From a virus, in the IMG/VR virus record IMGVR_UViG_3300012685_000002, positions 1 to 64,000 of that record: a DNA stretch of 64,000 nucleotides; one strand, given 5' to 3'. Below, piece after piece: positions 21,622-27,500 of this stretch. The stretch's first letter is position 1, and every line of letters starts with the position of its first letter. A program made the position numbers and the translations under genes. The notes under the pieces were generated by a model. It was given only the letters and a program-made list of their open reading frames with translations. It was not told where the DNA came from and ran no database searches.

Positions 21622-21690
21622 ACCGCTCGGAGGGACTCGAACCCTCATTGCTCCGGTAGAAACGGAGTCGCTGTCCATCAGCACGAGCAG
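21622..21690 (-). tRNA. tRNA-Arg(TCT)
   Basis: CTGCTCG/CGAGCGG; loop TTTCTAC; compact D-arm GCTG-ATGGA-CAGC; T-loop TTCGAGT; T73. 69 nt. Confidence 0.85.
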
Positions 21691-21691
21691 A

Positions 21692-21946
21692 TTAGTGACG
21701 CTCTCGCCACCAACAGCTGGTGGGGCGTCCGATCACTGCTTCCCCGTATACCTTCCGTGTGACGAAGCACACCATCACGGGGCTTCCTACTGCTTGCAAC
21801 CAATACGCTTCGGTCCCGGTTCCATCATAGCTCCGTGGCCAGTAGGCACGTACAGGGCAGCTGGGGCTCGACACGTCTGGACAGTAGCCCATGTCCTTCA
21901 CTGTCAGGCCCTGTGTCATCAGGAGAGCTGCGAGCCAGGTCCACAT
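21692..21946 (-). CDS. Hypothetical 84-aa protein, leaderless-type start after tRNA-Asp
   Basis: MWTWLAALLMTQGLTVKDM may be a short signal or anchor; the rest has five cysteines and many aromatics. The ATG is 1 nt after the discriminator base of tRNA-Asp (G-T-ATG), with no SD, and the stop is 1 nt before tRNA-Arg(TCT). Reality is supported by this exact fit, repeated at four other sites. Confidence 0.6.
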   Translation of the reverse strand: MWTWLAALLMTQGLTVKDMGYCPDVSSPSCPVRAYWPRSYDGTGTEAYWLQAVGSPVMVCFVTRKVYGEAVIGRPTSCWWRERH

Positions 21947-21947
21947 A

Positions 21948-22021
21948 CGCGACTGGAGGGATTCGAACCCTCGCTCTTCTCCGTGACAGGGAGATGGCTT
22001 GGACCGCTAGCCGACAATCGC
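21948..22021 (-). tRNA. tRNA-Asp(GTC)
   Basis: GCGATTG/CAGTCGC; loop CTGTCAC; T-loop TTCGAAT; G73 as usual for Asp. A TGAGATA/TATCTCA hairpin (22024-22048) precedes it. Confidence 0.9.
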
Positions 22022-22051
22022 ATTGAGATAGTTTACTGTCATATCTCAGGA

Positions 22052-22144
22052 CTATGTTCTCTTCACTACTCCACAACGACACAACCAGTACCGACTTGCA
22101 CCCCACGGATAAATAATCCGTGTCCACCAATGTTTGTGTTTCAT
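22052..22144 (-). CDS. Possible 30-aa mini-protein after tRNA-Ser(CGA)
   Basis: Begins MKHKHWWTRIIYPWGASRYW and ends in VVKRT; very aromatic and basic, with CRC. The ATG is 2 nt after G73 of tRNA-Ser (G-CT-ATG), no SD. Codes through an otherwise unassigned gap. Confidence 0.45.
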   Translation of the reverse strand: MKHKHWWTRIIYPWGASRYWLCRCGVVKRT

Positions 22145-22146
22145 AG

Positions 22147-22229
22147 CGGAAGGTCAGAGACTCGAACTCTGGAACCCGTTAGGGCCAGCGGTTTTCGGGA
22201 CCGTTTCCTCGACCGGCCGGACACCTTCC
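22147..22229 (-). tRNA. tRNA-Ser(CGA)
   Basis: GGAAGGT/ACCTTCC perfect; loop CCCGAAA (C33); long variable arm; T-loop TTCGAGT; G73 typical for Ser. Confidence 0.85.
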
Positions 22230-22231
22230 AT

Positions 22232-22318
22232 TTATTGCGGCTGTGCGCTCGCTCCACCATGATCTTCAGGAGCATCTGACAACTCTCGCCATCTACGCAC
22301 AGCTTCATCTGTTGTCAT
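22232..22318 (-). CDS. Possible 28-aa mini-protein after tRNA-Ser(GCT)
   Basis: Begins MTTDEAVRRWRELSDAPEDH and ends GGASAQPQ; helical and charged. The ATG is 1 nt after G73 (G-T-ATG) and the stop 2 nt before tRNA-Ser(CGA). No SD. Confidence 0.5.
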   Translation of the reverse strand: MTTDEAVRRWRELSDAPEDHGGASAQPQ

Positions 22319-22319
22319 A

Positions 22320-22410
22320 CGGAGCGTCCAGGATTCGAACCTGGGTGGGGCCTCTGTGAGACTCCTCTGCGTTAGCACCGCAGCGCATTCAACCGCTCTG
22401 CCAACGCTCC
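22320..22410 (-). tRNA. tRNA-Ser(GCT)
   Basis: GGAGCGT/ACGCTCC; loop GTGCTAA; long variable arm; T-loop TTCGAAT; G73. Confidence 0.92.
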
Positions 22411-22413
22411 AAG

Positions 22414-22493
22414 TCGTGGACCTAGGGTTCGAACCTAGCATGCCGAAGCGTCTGGTTTACAGCCAGGTGGGACACCGTAGTCCCTTGTCCACG
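22414..22493 (-). tRNA. tRNA-Tyr(GTA)
   Basis: CGTGGAC/GTCCACG; loop CTGTAAA; variable arm CGCTTCGGCATG as in bacterial type II Tyr; T-loop TTCGAAC; A73. Confidence 0.9.
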
Positions 22494-22496
22494 AAG

Positions 22497-22563
22497 AGCC
22501 AAGTGCGTGACTCGAACACGCGCTCCCGGTTTACGAAACCGGCGGTCTACCTGTTAACCTAAC
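22497..22563 (-). tRNA. tRNA-Thr(CGT), short
   Basis: GTTAGGT/ACTTGGC with three G-U pairs; anticodon arm CCGGT-TTCGTAA-ACCGG; T-loop TTCGAGT; T73. Only 67 nt, reduced D-arm. Its 5' end overlaps the stop of the 53-aa ORF. Confidence 0.78.
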
Positions 22564-22720
22564 GAGGCGTAAGCTTCTCGAACTTCTTCAGCACATCCTT
22601 GAGCTTCTTCAGCCGGACTCCCTCTGCCACCTGCACGGAGAGTCCATTTCGAAGCGCGTTGCCATAGGCCACGCTGGTCTCTAGCACCAGCTCTCGGATC
22701 TGCTGCATCGTCAACTCCAT
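22559..22720 (-). CDS. Small helical protein (53 aa) after tRNA-Asn
   Basis: Starts MELTMQQIRELVLETSVAYG; a charged helix with a Lys-rich C-terminus (KKLKDVLKKFEKL), typical of a folded small protein. The ATG is 2 nt after G73 of tRNA-Asn (G-TT-ATG) without SD; the stop overlaps tRNA-Thr(CGT) by a few bases. Confidence 0.65.
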   Translation of the reverse strand: MELTMQQIRELVLETSVAYGNALRNGLSVQVAEGVRLKKLKDVLKKFEKLTPR

Positions 22721-22722
22721 AA

Positions 22723-22794
22723 CTGGGACCGGAGGATTCGAACCTCCATCTCAGCGGGTAACAGCCGCGTGACTTGCCATTCGCCCAGATCCCA
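22723..22794 (-). tRNA. tRNA-Asn(GTT)
   Basis: TGGGATC/GGTCCCA; loop CTGTTAC; T-loop TTCGAAT; G73. Confidence 0.9.
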
Positions 22795-22795
22795 A

Positions 22796-22870
22796 TGCAG
22801 TCAGGAGGATTCGAACCTCCACTTGTACCACCTTCTCAGGATGGCCCGTATACCGTTCCGGCATGACTGC
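22796..22870 (-). tRNA. tRNA-Leu(GAG)
   Basis: GCAGTCA/TGACTGC; loop CTGAGAA; variable region unusually short for Leu; T-loop TTCGAAT; A73. Confidence 0.85.
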
Positions 22871-22873
22871 GAG

Positions 22874-22947
22874 TCGTCGGTCGAGGATTCGAACCCCGTG
22901 TCCCCGGTTTATCAGACCGGTACTCCTACCATTCGAGCTGCCCGACG
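22874..22947 (-). tRNA. tRNA-Ile(GAT)
   Basis: CGTCGGG/ACCGACG with one G-A mismatch at 7-66; loop CTGATAA; T-loop TTCGAAT; A73. Confidence 0.88.
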
Positions 22948-22950
22948 AAG

Positions 22951-23023
22951 TTGGCCGCGTGGGCAATGATCCCACAACCTATCGGTTAAGAGCCGATTGC
23001 TCTGCCAGTTGAGCTAGCGACCA
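22951..23023 (-). tRNA. tRNA-Lys(CTT)
   Basis: TGGTCGC/GCGGCCA; D-arm GCTCAACTGGCAGAGC; loop CTCTTAA; T-loop is the odd ATCATTG; A73. Confidence 0.85.
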
Positions 23024-23024
23024 G

Positions 23025-23108
23025 TGCACCTGGGAGGAGTTGAACCTCCATGACCTTGCGGTCACTGGTTTCTGAGACCAGTCTGTCTGCCAGTTCCAGC
23101 ACAGATGC
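23025..23108 (-). tRNA. tRNA-Leu(CAG)
   Basis: GCATCTG/CAGGTGC; loop CTCAGAA; long variable arm TGACCGCAAGGTCA; T-loop TTCAACT; A73. Confidence 0.9.
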
Positions 23109-23178
23109 ATGATCGGTGGGCCGCTAAGCCCTACTCCCTGCCGATCCAGGTAGACGGTAATGAGCCGTCGGGCCCGAG
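23109..23178. other. Unassigned tRNA-operon segment with a CAT-loop hairpin
   Basis: Minus strand has GACGG-CTCATTA-CCGTC, shaped like a Met(CAT) anticodon arm, but no D-arm or normal T-arm. GATCGGTGGGC at 23111-23121 is exactly complementary to GCCCACCGATC at 23331-23341, so the two gaps flanking tRNA-Thr(GGT) and tRNA-Thr(TGT) could pair. Confidence 0.45.
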
Positions 23179-23249
23179 AGCTAAGAGCAGGAATCGAACC
23201 TGCGCTAGCTGCTTACCAAGCAGCTGGTCTACCACTAACCTATCGAAGC
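23179..23249 (-). tRNA. tRNA-Thr(GGT), imperfect acceptor
   Basis: Anticodon arm GCTGC-TTGGTAA-GCAGC and T-arm GCAGG-TTCGATT-CCTGC are perfect, but acceptor GCTTCGA/TCTTAGC has two mismatches; T73. Confidence 0.78.
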
Positions 23250-23252
23250 AAG

Positions 23253-23325
23253 AGCCAGAGGACGGAGTTGAACCGTCACGATCCGCATTACAAGTGCGGC
23301 TTGGCATCCCGATAGCCGCTCTGAC
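23253..23325 (-). tRNA. tRNA-Thr(TGT)
   Basis: GTCAGAG/CTCTGGC; loop CTTGTAA; T-loop TTCAACT; T73. Confidence 0.9.
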
Positions 23326-23374
23326 GTGAAGCCCACCGATCCGCAGACCAGGGGCTAGTCTCTTCTATGTACAG

Positions 23375-23447
23375 TGCTGCTCGAAGGACTCGAACCTTCA
23401 GTCAGCTGGGTTTGAGCCAGCCCCGTCTACCGTTGCGGCAGAGCAGC
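23375..23447 (-). tRNA. tRNA-Leu(CAA)
   Basis: GCTGCTC/GAGCAGC perfect; anticodon arm GCTGG-CTCAAAC-CCAGC; short variable region; T-loop TTCGAGT; A73. Confidence 0.9.
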
Positions 23448-23454
23448 AATGCTA

Positions 23455-23595
23455 CTACTTCTTCCCAGCGTGCTTGAAGTACTCGACCTGCCGTTCCCGC
23501 TTCACTGCGGCGGCCTTGCTCCCAGGCTTCGAGAGGGGCTTGCCGGTCTTCTTGCTCTTCAGAACGAACTTCCCGCCGGTCTTCACGATGGTCAT
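23455..23595 (-). CDS. Small basic protein (46 aa) inside the tRNA operon
   Basis: Begins MTIVKTGGKFVLKSKKTGK; beta-hairpin-like start then a Lys-rich helix ending HAGKK. Unlike the other operon ORFs it has an SD (AAGGGGA) before the ATG at 23595, 22 nt after tRNA-Glu. Size and charge suit an RNA- or ribosome-binding protein, by inference. Confidence 0.75.
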   Translation of the reverse strand: MTIVKTGGKFVLKSKKTGKPLSKPGSKAAAVKRERQVEYFKHAGKK

Positions 23596-23617
23596 ACATT
23601 CCCCTTGCACAGGTGAG

Positions 23618-23690
23618 TCAGGAGCAGGGGATTCGCACCCCTGTCTGGACCTTGAGAGGGTCCTGTCCTAGGCTCCTAGACGAGCCCCTG
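23618..23690 (-). tRNA. tRNA-Glu(CTC)
   Basis: CAGGGGC/GCTCCTG; D-arm GTCTAGGAGCCTAGGAC; anticodon arm GGACC-CTCTCAA-GGTCC; T-loop TGCGAAT (G55); A73. Reference for the interrupted Glu genes. Confidence 0.9.
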
Positions 23691-23691
23691 A

Positions 23692-23765
23692 TGGCAGAGG
23701 AGGGAGTCGAACCCTCGGATTCCAGTTTATGAGACTGGCGCAGGAGCCGTGCCTGCTCCTCTGCT
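23692..23765 (-). tRNA. tRNA-Met(CAT)
   Basis: AGCAGAG/CTCTGCC with an A1-C72 mismatch reminiscent of initiators, but the anticodon stem CCAGT/ACTGG lacks the three G-C pairs of bacterial initiators; loop CTCATAA; A73. A CAT tRNA could also be an Ile tRNA needing lysidine. Confidence 0.85.
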
Positions 23766-23769
23766 CTAG

Positions 23770-23841
23770 TTGGCCGACTGGGACTCGAACCCAGACCTTA
23801 CCGCTTAAAAGGCGGATGTGCTGCGTTCACACTATCGACCA
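23770..23841 (-). tRNA. tRNA-Lys(TTT)
   Basis: TGGTCGA/TCGGCCA; loop CTTTTAA; D-arm GTGTGAACGCAGCAC; T-loop TTCGAGT; A73. Confidence 0.9.
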
Positions 23842-23842
23842 G

Positions 23843-23914
23843 TTGGAAATCAGGGGATCGAACCCTGGGCCTCTCGGATGTGAGCCGAGCGCTCTACCGC
23901 TGAGCTAATCTCCA
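23843..23914 (-). tRNA. tRNA-Val(CAC)
   Basis: TGGAGAT/ATTTCCA; D-arm GCTCAGCGGTAGAGC; loop CTCACAT; T-loop TTCGATC; A73. Confidence 0.92.
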
Positions 23915-23915
23915 G

Positions 23916-23987
23916 AGCATCTGGCGGGTGCTGCCCCCGCTGCTTCCACCTTGGCAAGGTGGCAGTCTGCTGTTGACTTACAGATGC
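23916..23987 (-). tRNA. tRNA-Gly(GCC)
   Basis: GCATCTG/CAGATGC perfect; loop TTGCCAA; T-stem GCGGG/CCCGC encloses the very unusual loop GGCAGCA; T73. Confidence 0.85.
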
Positions 23988-24079
23988 AGTACCCGCGTTT
24001 AATGAGGTAGCGGGGATCTCAGGACGAGAACCAGGGGCACCATCGCGAAGCTGTTTACCGTGAGTCGCGATCTCACTCA
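23988..24079. other. 92-nt gap in the tRNA operon
   Basis: Holds GTGAG/CTCAC and ATCGCG/CGCGAT helices and a possible 25-codon ORF starting GTG 3 nt after tRNA-Gly(TCC). Not enough to call a gene. Confidence 0.35.
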
Positions 24080-24150
24080 AGCACCAGGCGGGAATCGGAC
24101 CCGCGTGTCAAGTTTGGAAGACTTGCGCGCAGCCACTACGCCACTGATGC
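24080..24150 (-). tRNA. tRNA-Gly(TCC)
   Basis: GCATCAG/CTGGTGC; D-arm GCGTAGTGGCTGCGC; loop CTTCCAA; T-loop TCCGATT; T73. Confidence 0.9.
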
Positions 24151-24153
24151 ACA

Positions 24154-24225
24154 TGGGAGAGGAGGGTTCCGACCCCTCTTCTGGAGTTTGAAGGACTCCT
24201 GTCCTAGCCAGTAGACGAATCTCCC
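24154..24225 (-). tRNA. tRNA-Glu(TTC)
   Basis: GGGAGAT/CTCTCCC with one T-C mismatch; D-arm GTCTACTGGCTAGGAC; loop CCTTCAA (C33); T-stem GAGGG/CCCTC with loop GTCGGAA; A73. Confidence 0.85.
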
Positions 24226-24227
24226 GG

Positions 24228-24298
24228 GGTGCTGTACGGGGTACGATCCCGTTCCTGAGCCTTCACAGGGCTCAATGCTTCCATTACACCACCAGCAC
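24228..24298 (-). tRNA. tRNA-His(GTG)
   Basis: GTGCTGG/ACAGCAC; anticodon arm GAGCC-CTGTGAA-GGCTC; T-loop ATCGTAC; C73, the His discriminator. Confidence 0.88.
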
Positions 24299-24300
24299 AG

Positions 24301-24372
24301 ACAGTAGGGTGGGGATCGAACCCACGTTGCTGGGTTTGCAGTCCAGCGCCTGAACCACTCGGCTACCTACTG
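24301..24372 (-). tRNA. tRNA-Cys(GCA)
   Basis: CAGTAGG/CCTACTG; loop CTGCAAA; T-loop TTCGATC; T73 as in bacterial Cys (U73). Confidence 0.9.
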
Positions 24373-24375
24373 AAG

Positions 24376-24447
24376 TCAGTGATGCAGGAGTCGCACCTGC
24401 CTGATCGTGCTCCCAAAGCACGCGCCTGTCTGCTAGGCTAATCACTG
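24376..24447 (-). tRNA. tRNA-Pro(TGG)
   Basis: CAGTGAT/ATCACTG; anticodon arm CGTGC-TTTGGGA-GCACG; T-loop TGCGACT (G55); A73. Confidence 0.9.
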
Positions 24448-24616
24448 AAGGTGACCACTTCATTCGTAGGCTGGTCACCCACCCACGCCAGTTCGTTTCG
24501 GACGACTGGCTATCCGATAGAGGAGGAGGAGAGGAGGCGTTGCCGCCCGCTTCTGCCGGTGAGTTACCCCATCCAGCATGTTGTATATCTGCCCGGGGCA
24601 GAGTCTCCGTGTCGAG
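24448..24616. other. Spacer between the two tRNA-Pro genes
   Basis: Contains a perfect GGTGACC/GGTCACC hairpin (24451-24480), a CCAGT/ACTGG hairpin beside it, and a 34-codon frame (MLDGVTHRQKRAATPP start) without SD. No gene called. Confidence 0.4.
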
Positions 24617-24692
24617 TCGGGGCTGCTGGAATCGAACCAGCCTGATGCCTCGCTTCCGAAGCGAGTGGCCCGAGCCTTGAGCCCGAACCCCG
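24617..24692 (-). tRNA. tRNA-Pro(CGG), first gene of the operon
   Basis: CGGGGTT/AGCCCCG; anticodon arm CTCGC-TTCGGAA-GCGAG; T-loop TTCGATT; A73. Its 5' end is about 7 nt after the predicted transcription start. Confidence 0.9.
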
Positions 24693-24699
24693 AGGTGAT

Positions 24700-24722
24700 G
24701 GACCCATAATATCTATGGGTCC
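24700..24722. promoter_or_regulatory. Operator-like inverted repeat over the -10 box
   Basis: GGACCCATA (24700-24708) and TATGGGTCC (24714-24722) are a perfect 9-bp inverted repeat with 5-nt spacer centred on the -10 of the tRNA promoter, the layout of a repressor site. Confidence 0.6.
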
Positions 24723-24734
24723 ACCAGTTGTCAA
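24706..24734 (-). promoter_or_regulatory. tRNA operon promoter TTGACA-17-TATTAT
   Basis: TTGACA (24729-24734) and TATTAT (24706-24711) with a 17-nt spacer, directly after the stop of the 24738 gene. Start predicted near 24699. Confidence 0.85.
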
Positions 24735-24737
24735 GGC

Positions 24738-25352
24738 CTACCGAGTCCGCAGGGAAGGCCCTGCTTCCTCGACTTCTGCCGGGCTCGGAGCCACCTCGAC
24801 TCCGTTCACGCCCTTGAACGCGATGACGTTGGCCACCGTCTCCTTCTTGGCCGAGCCGTCAGGGTTCTTGCGCGTCTTGGAGTCGTAGCTCCGCTGCTCG
24901 ACCGTGAACAGGACTTCCCGGTTCGTGAACACCCCACCCGAGAGGGCGGTGATGAACTCGTCCAGGTCCACGTCCACGTTGCCCGTGGCGTCGAACGACG
25001 CGGCGCCCAGGGCCAGACCGAGCTGCGAGAACAGCGTGGCCGACTGCCGGATGCCGTAGGGGATAGAGTCATCCCACTCCGTCACATCCACGATGGAGAT
25101 CGGCGTCTGTCCTGGCTTCGGGGGACGGACGATGTCGAGCCGCTGCATGAGCGGACGGGCACCGACCTGTGGCCCCTCAACCGGGGTGATCTCCTTGAAG
25201 GTCAGCGTCAGCCGAGCGCTGTCCTTCTTGTCCGGCGCGTTCTTCGTGTCCGAGGCGTACCACTCCTGCTTGGCCTCGATCAGCTTCCCCACGAATGTAC
25301 CCTCGGGGAATGGAGGAGACTTCCCTTCTGCGACGTGCGATGGGATCTTCAT
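24738..25352 (-). CDS. Probable ssDNA-binding/DUF669-like recombination accessory protein
   Basis: 204 residues: N-terminal beta-rich part (GTFVGKLIEAKQEWYASDT, SARLTLTFKEITPVEG), then helices and a strand-rich C-terminus. Gene order with a Sak4-like ATPase and a PD-(D/E)XK nuclease is that of phage recombination cassettes, where DUF669 or SSB proteins occur. The specific family is inferred from context. SD AGTGAGGCAAC before the ATG. Confidence 0.6.
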   Translation of the reverse strand: MKIPSHVAEGKSPPFPEGTFVGKLIEAKQEWYASDTKNAPDKKDSARLTLTFKEITPVEGPQVGARPLMQRLDIVRPPKPGQTPISIVDVTEWDDSIPYGIRQSATLFSQLGLALGAASFDATGNVDVDLDEFITALSGGVFTNREVLFTVEQRSYDSKTRKNPDGSAKKETVANVIAFKGVNGVEVAPSPAEVEEAGPSLRTR

Positions 25353-25378
25353 GTTGCCTCACTGAGAGTTAGAAGTGA

Positions 25379-26269
25379 TCACTTCTTCGCTGCCTGCGAC
25401 TGCCGAATGAGCCCCAGAAGCGCCTTGAAGTCATTCGGGATGAACTGCATGGGCGGCAGCGGCCCAGACAGCTTCGTGTGCCGTTCGTTATCGGGTCGGA
25501 CCTGGAGCATGTACTGGACATCGAAGCTCTTGGCCGTAGCCGAGAGTCCCATGTTCGCCTTGATCTGCATGTCCGTGTAGACCACGGTCGGGAACTGGGC
25601 CCCGAGCTTCCGACGGTACGAGCCACGGATCATCGGGAGCACATCCCCTTCGTACTCGACACCCTTGGCGGCATGGTCGGCGCTCTCCTTCTTCACGCCA
25701 CCGTCCGAGGTGTCGTCCTTCGGCGCCTGGATGTGCCAGGTCACGGCCACATGCTTCCGCTTCTTGGCGACCTGGGTCAAGGAGATCAGATCCTTGATGC
25801 CTTCATCGAGCAGATTAGCCAGAGTCTCATACGGTAGCCAACGAGACTTGCCATCCATGTCGGCGGGTGTGCCCACGCCATGGGGAGCGAGCGCCGCGTG
25901 CCACGCCATTTCAGCGAGCTCAGTTCCTGAATCAAGAATGACGGCTTCAAACTGTTCGTCTTCCTCTCTGAGCCAGCGGACCAGCTTCCGGAACTCGGGA
26001 AAGCCATTGGCCACGAAGGTCTTGAGTGACGGTGCCCAGTCCTTGTCTTCGATCAGGACATTGGGAATGGTGAGCTGCTTGTACTTCCAGCTCTCGATCT
26101 CCTTCGCCAGCGTGGCGATCAGGAGCGTCTTCTCTGGGCCCACGTACTCGGCCATGGAGCCGCAGAGAGTACTCTTGCCGGTGCCCTGCGGACCTTCGAT
26201 GACGTACGCCACGTACTCTGAGGCGGCCGCCTTGCGAATGTCTGGGGTGTACTTCGTGACGAGTGTCAT
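25379..26269 (-). CDS. Sak4/AAA_24-like recombination ATPase
   Basis: 296 residues; Walker A EGPQGTGKSTL at about 25-35, Walker B FEAVILDSGT near 108-117, and TQVAKKRKHVAVTWHIQ downstream, the RecA-like core of small phage annealing-type recombinases. Located with the nuclease gene (ATGA overlap) and a putative SSB. Acts on ssDNA in recombination or repair by family analogy. Confidence 0.75.
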   Translation of the reverse strand: MTLVTKYTPDIRKAAASEYVAYVIEGPQGTGKSTLCGSMAEYVGPEKTLLIATLAKEIESWKYKQLTIPNVLIEDKDWAPSLKTFVANGFPEFRKLVRWLREEDEQFEAVILDSGTELAEMAWHAALAPHGVGTPADMDGKSRWLPYETLANLLDEGIKDLISLTQVAKKRKHVAVTWHIQAPKDDTSDGGVKKESADHAAKGVEYEGDVLPMIRGSYRRKLGAQFPTVVYTDMQIKANMGLSATAKSFDVQYMLQVRPDNERHTKLSGPLPPMQFIPNDFKALLGLIRQSQAAKK

Positions 26270-27270
26270 AGGTCCAAGAAGCTCCGATCCACGGTGGTGT
26301 AGGCTGTGTGCATAGTGGCCTCACGAATGATCGGCGTCTGCGCACAGAGTTCGGCGAAGGTGCAGCCCCCGCACATCTTGCCCGTGTGCTGGGGGTAGTA
26401 GCCCTGCTGCTCGTAGTAGTCGAGCGCCTTGCGCCAGTGATACTGGTTCTTGATCGCTTCGTCCAGGTGGCTCGGGGAGTAGAGCATCGGGCCGAAGCGG
26501 CCGAAGCGCTCTCCCTTGAAGTCACTCAGGACCGCCCGCTCGCCCATGTAGATCCCGTTGATCAGGGCTCCGTTCAGCTGGATCTTCGTCATCCGGCTGA
26601 GCATCGCGCAGTAGCCCCGGAGCTGGTTCGAGAACCGGAACTGGTCGAAGTAGTAGGTCGAGAGATAGCTGTTCGTCGATTTGTGGTCCCACAGGTAGAT
26701 CGCTCCGCCAGACTCCACGGGCAGGTCTGGCTTGCCAGAGTAGATGAAGGGGTGGCCCACCACATCCTCGAAGTCCATGATGATCTTGGACTCCCCCAGG
26801 ATGACGTTGCCGTTGGGGGCGATACGGAAGACGGCCCCTACCACCTTCGAGAGATCGAGCTCCTCGAACTGGACTTCCAGCGGCTTGAAGGTATCCCGCC
26901 GCTTGGCGTAGTCCATGTAGTTCTTGAGCACAGTCTCCAGGAAGCCCAGGTTCAGGTGGCCGAACTTGGTCGAGGGCGGCGCGAAGTCGCGGCCCTTGCC
27001 CCACACGCGCGCGAGTTCCACGAGCGCGAGATCGCCGTCCACGCCCGCATAGAAGAGGGAGAGGGCGGCGTGGAGGGCCCCACCGGCCTTCATGGCGTAG
27101 CTCTCGTCCTTGGCCACGAGCCCATAGCGGATGGCGTACTCCCCGTTGCGGGGGCAGCGGGCGATCTGGGTGGCCGTGGTGGCGTCCCAGTTCGTCTCTA
27201 CTCCCTTCTCTAGGAGCTCTCTATTGGGATAGAGAGGAGAGAAGTACTCGACTTCCTTGATGTCACTCAT
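26266..27270 (-). CDS. PD-(D/E)XK (Cas4/RecB-like) nuclease
   Basis: 334 residues. Active-site pattern: GKPDLP (Asp) and YLWDHKST (Asp-x-Lys) around 180-200, N-terminal ATQIARCPRNGEYAIRY, and CGGCTFAELC near 305-315, Cys that could bind an Fe-S cluster as in AddB/Cas4. Start ATG 27270; the frame is open upstream but overlaps the next gene. Partner of the 25379 ATPase. Confidence 0.8.
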   Translation of the reverse strand: MSDIKEVEYFSPLYPNRELLEKGVETNWDATTATQIARCPRNGEYAIRYGLVAKDESYAMKAGGALHAALSLFYAGVDGDLALVELARVWGKGRDFAPPSTKFGHLNLGFLETVLKNYMDYAKRRDTFKPLEVQFEELDLSKVVGAVFRIAPNGNVILGESKIIMDFEDVVGHPFIYSGKPDLPVESGGAIYLWDHKSTNSYLSTYYFDQFRFSNQLRGYCAMLSRMTKIQLNGALINGIYMGERAVLSDFKGERFGRFGPMLYSPSHLDEAIKNQYHWRKALDYYEQQGYYPQHTGKMCGGCTFAELCAQTPIIREATMHTAYTTVDRSFLDL

Positions 27271-27500
27271 GCCCGCTCCGGTGGGAAGAGATGCGCCTTC
27301 CCGTGAACCTTGATGAAGGTAAGCCACTCCTTGGGACTCCGTGGCTCGGTCAGATGGAGCTGATCAATCACGTCTCCACAGGTATCACAGAGCGGTACCG
27401 GCTGACGCATGGGCCAGGCGAAGAGTCGTGTCGCCCGGTTCGGACAGCTCTTCAGCCCACAGAGACTCCGTGGGTCCAGCACGTTCTGTTGGGGCTGCAT
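27267..27500 (-). CDS. Zinc-finger protein in the recombination cluster
   Basis: 77 residues with CGLKSC and CDTC about 30 apart. Starts at TAATG overlap with the preceding stop and ends with ATGA overlap to the nuclease gene. Confidence 0.7.
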   Translation of the reverse strand: MQPQQNVLDPRSLCGLKSCPNRATRLFAWPMRQPVPLCDTCGDVIDQLHLTEPRSPKEWLTFIKVHGKAHLFPPERA

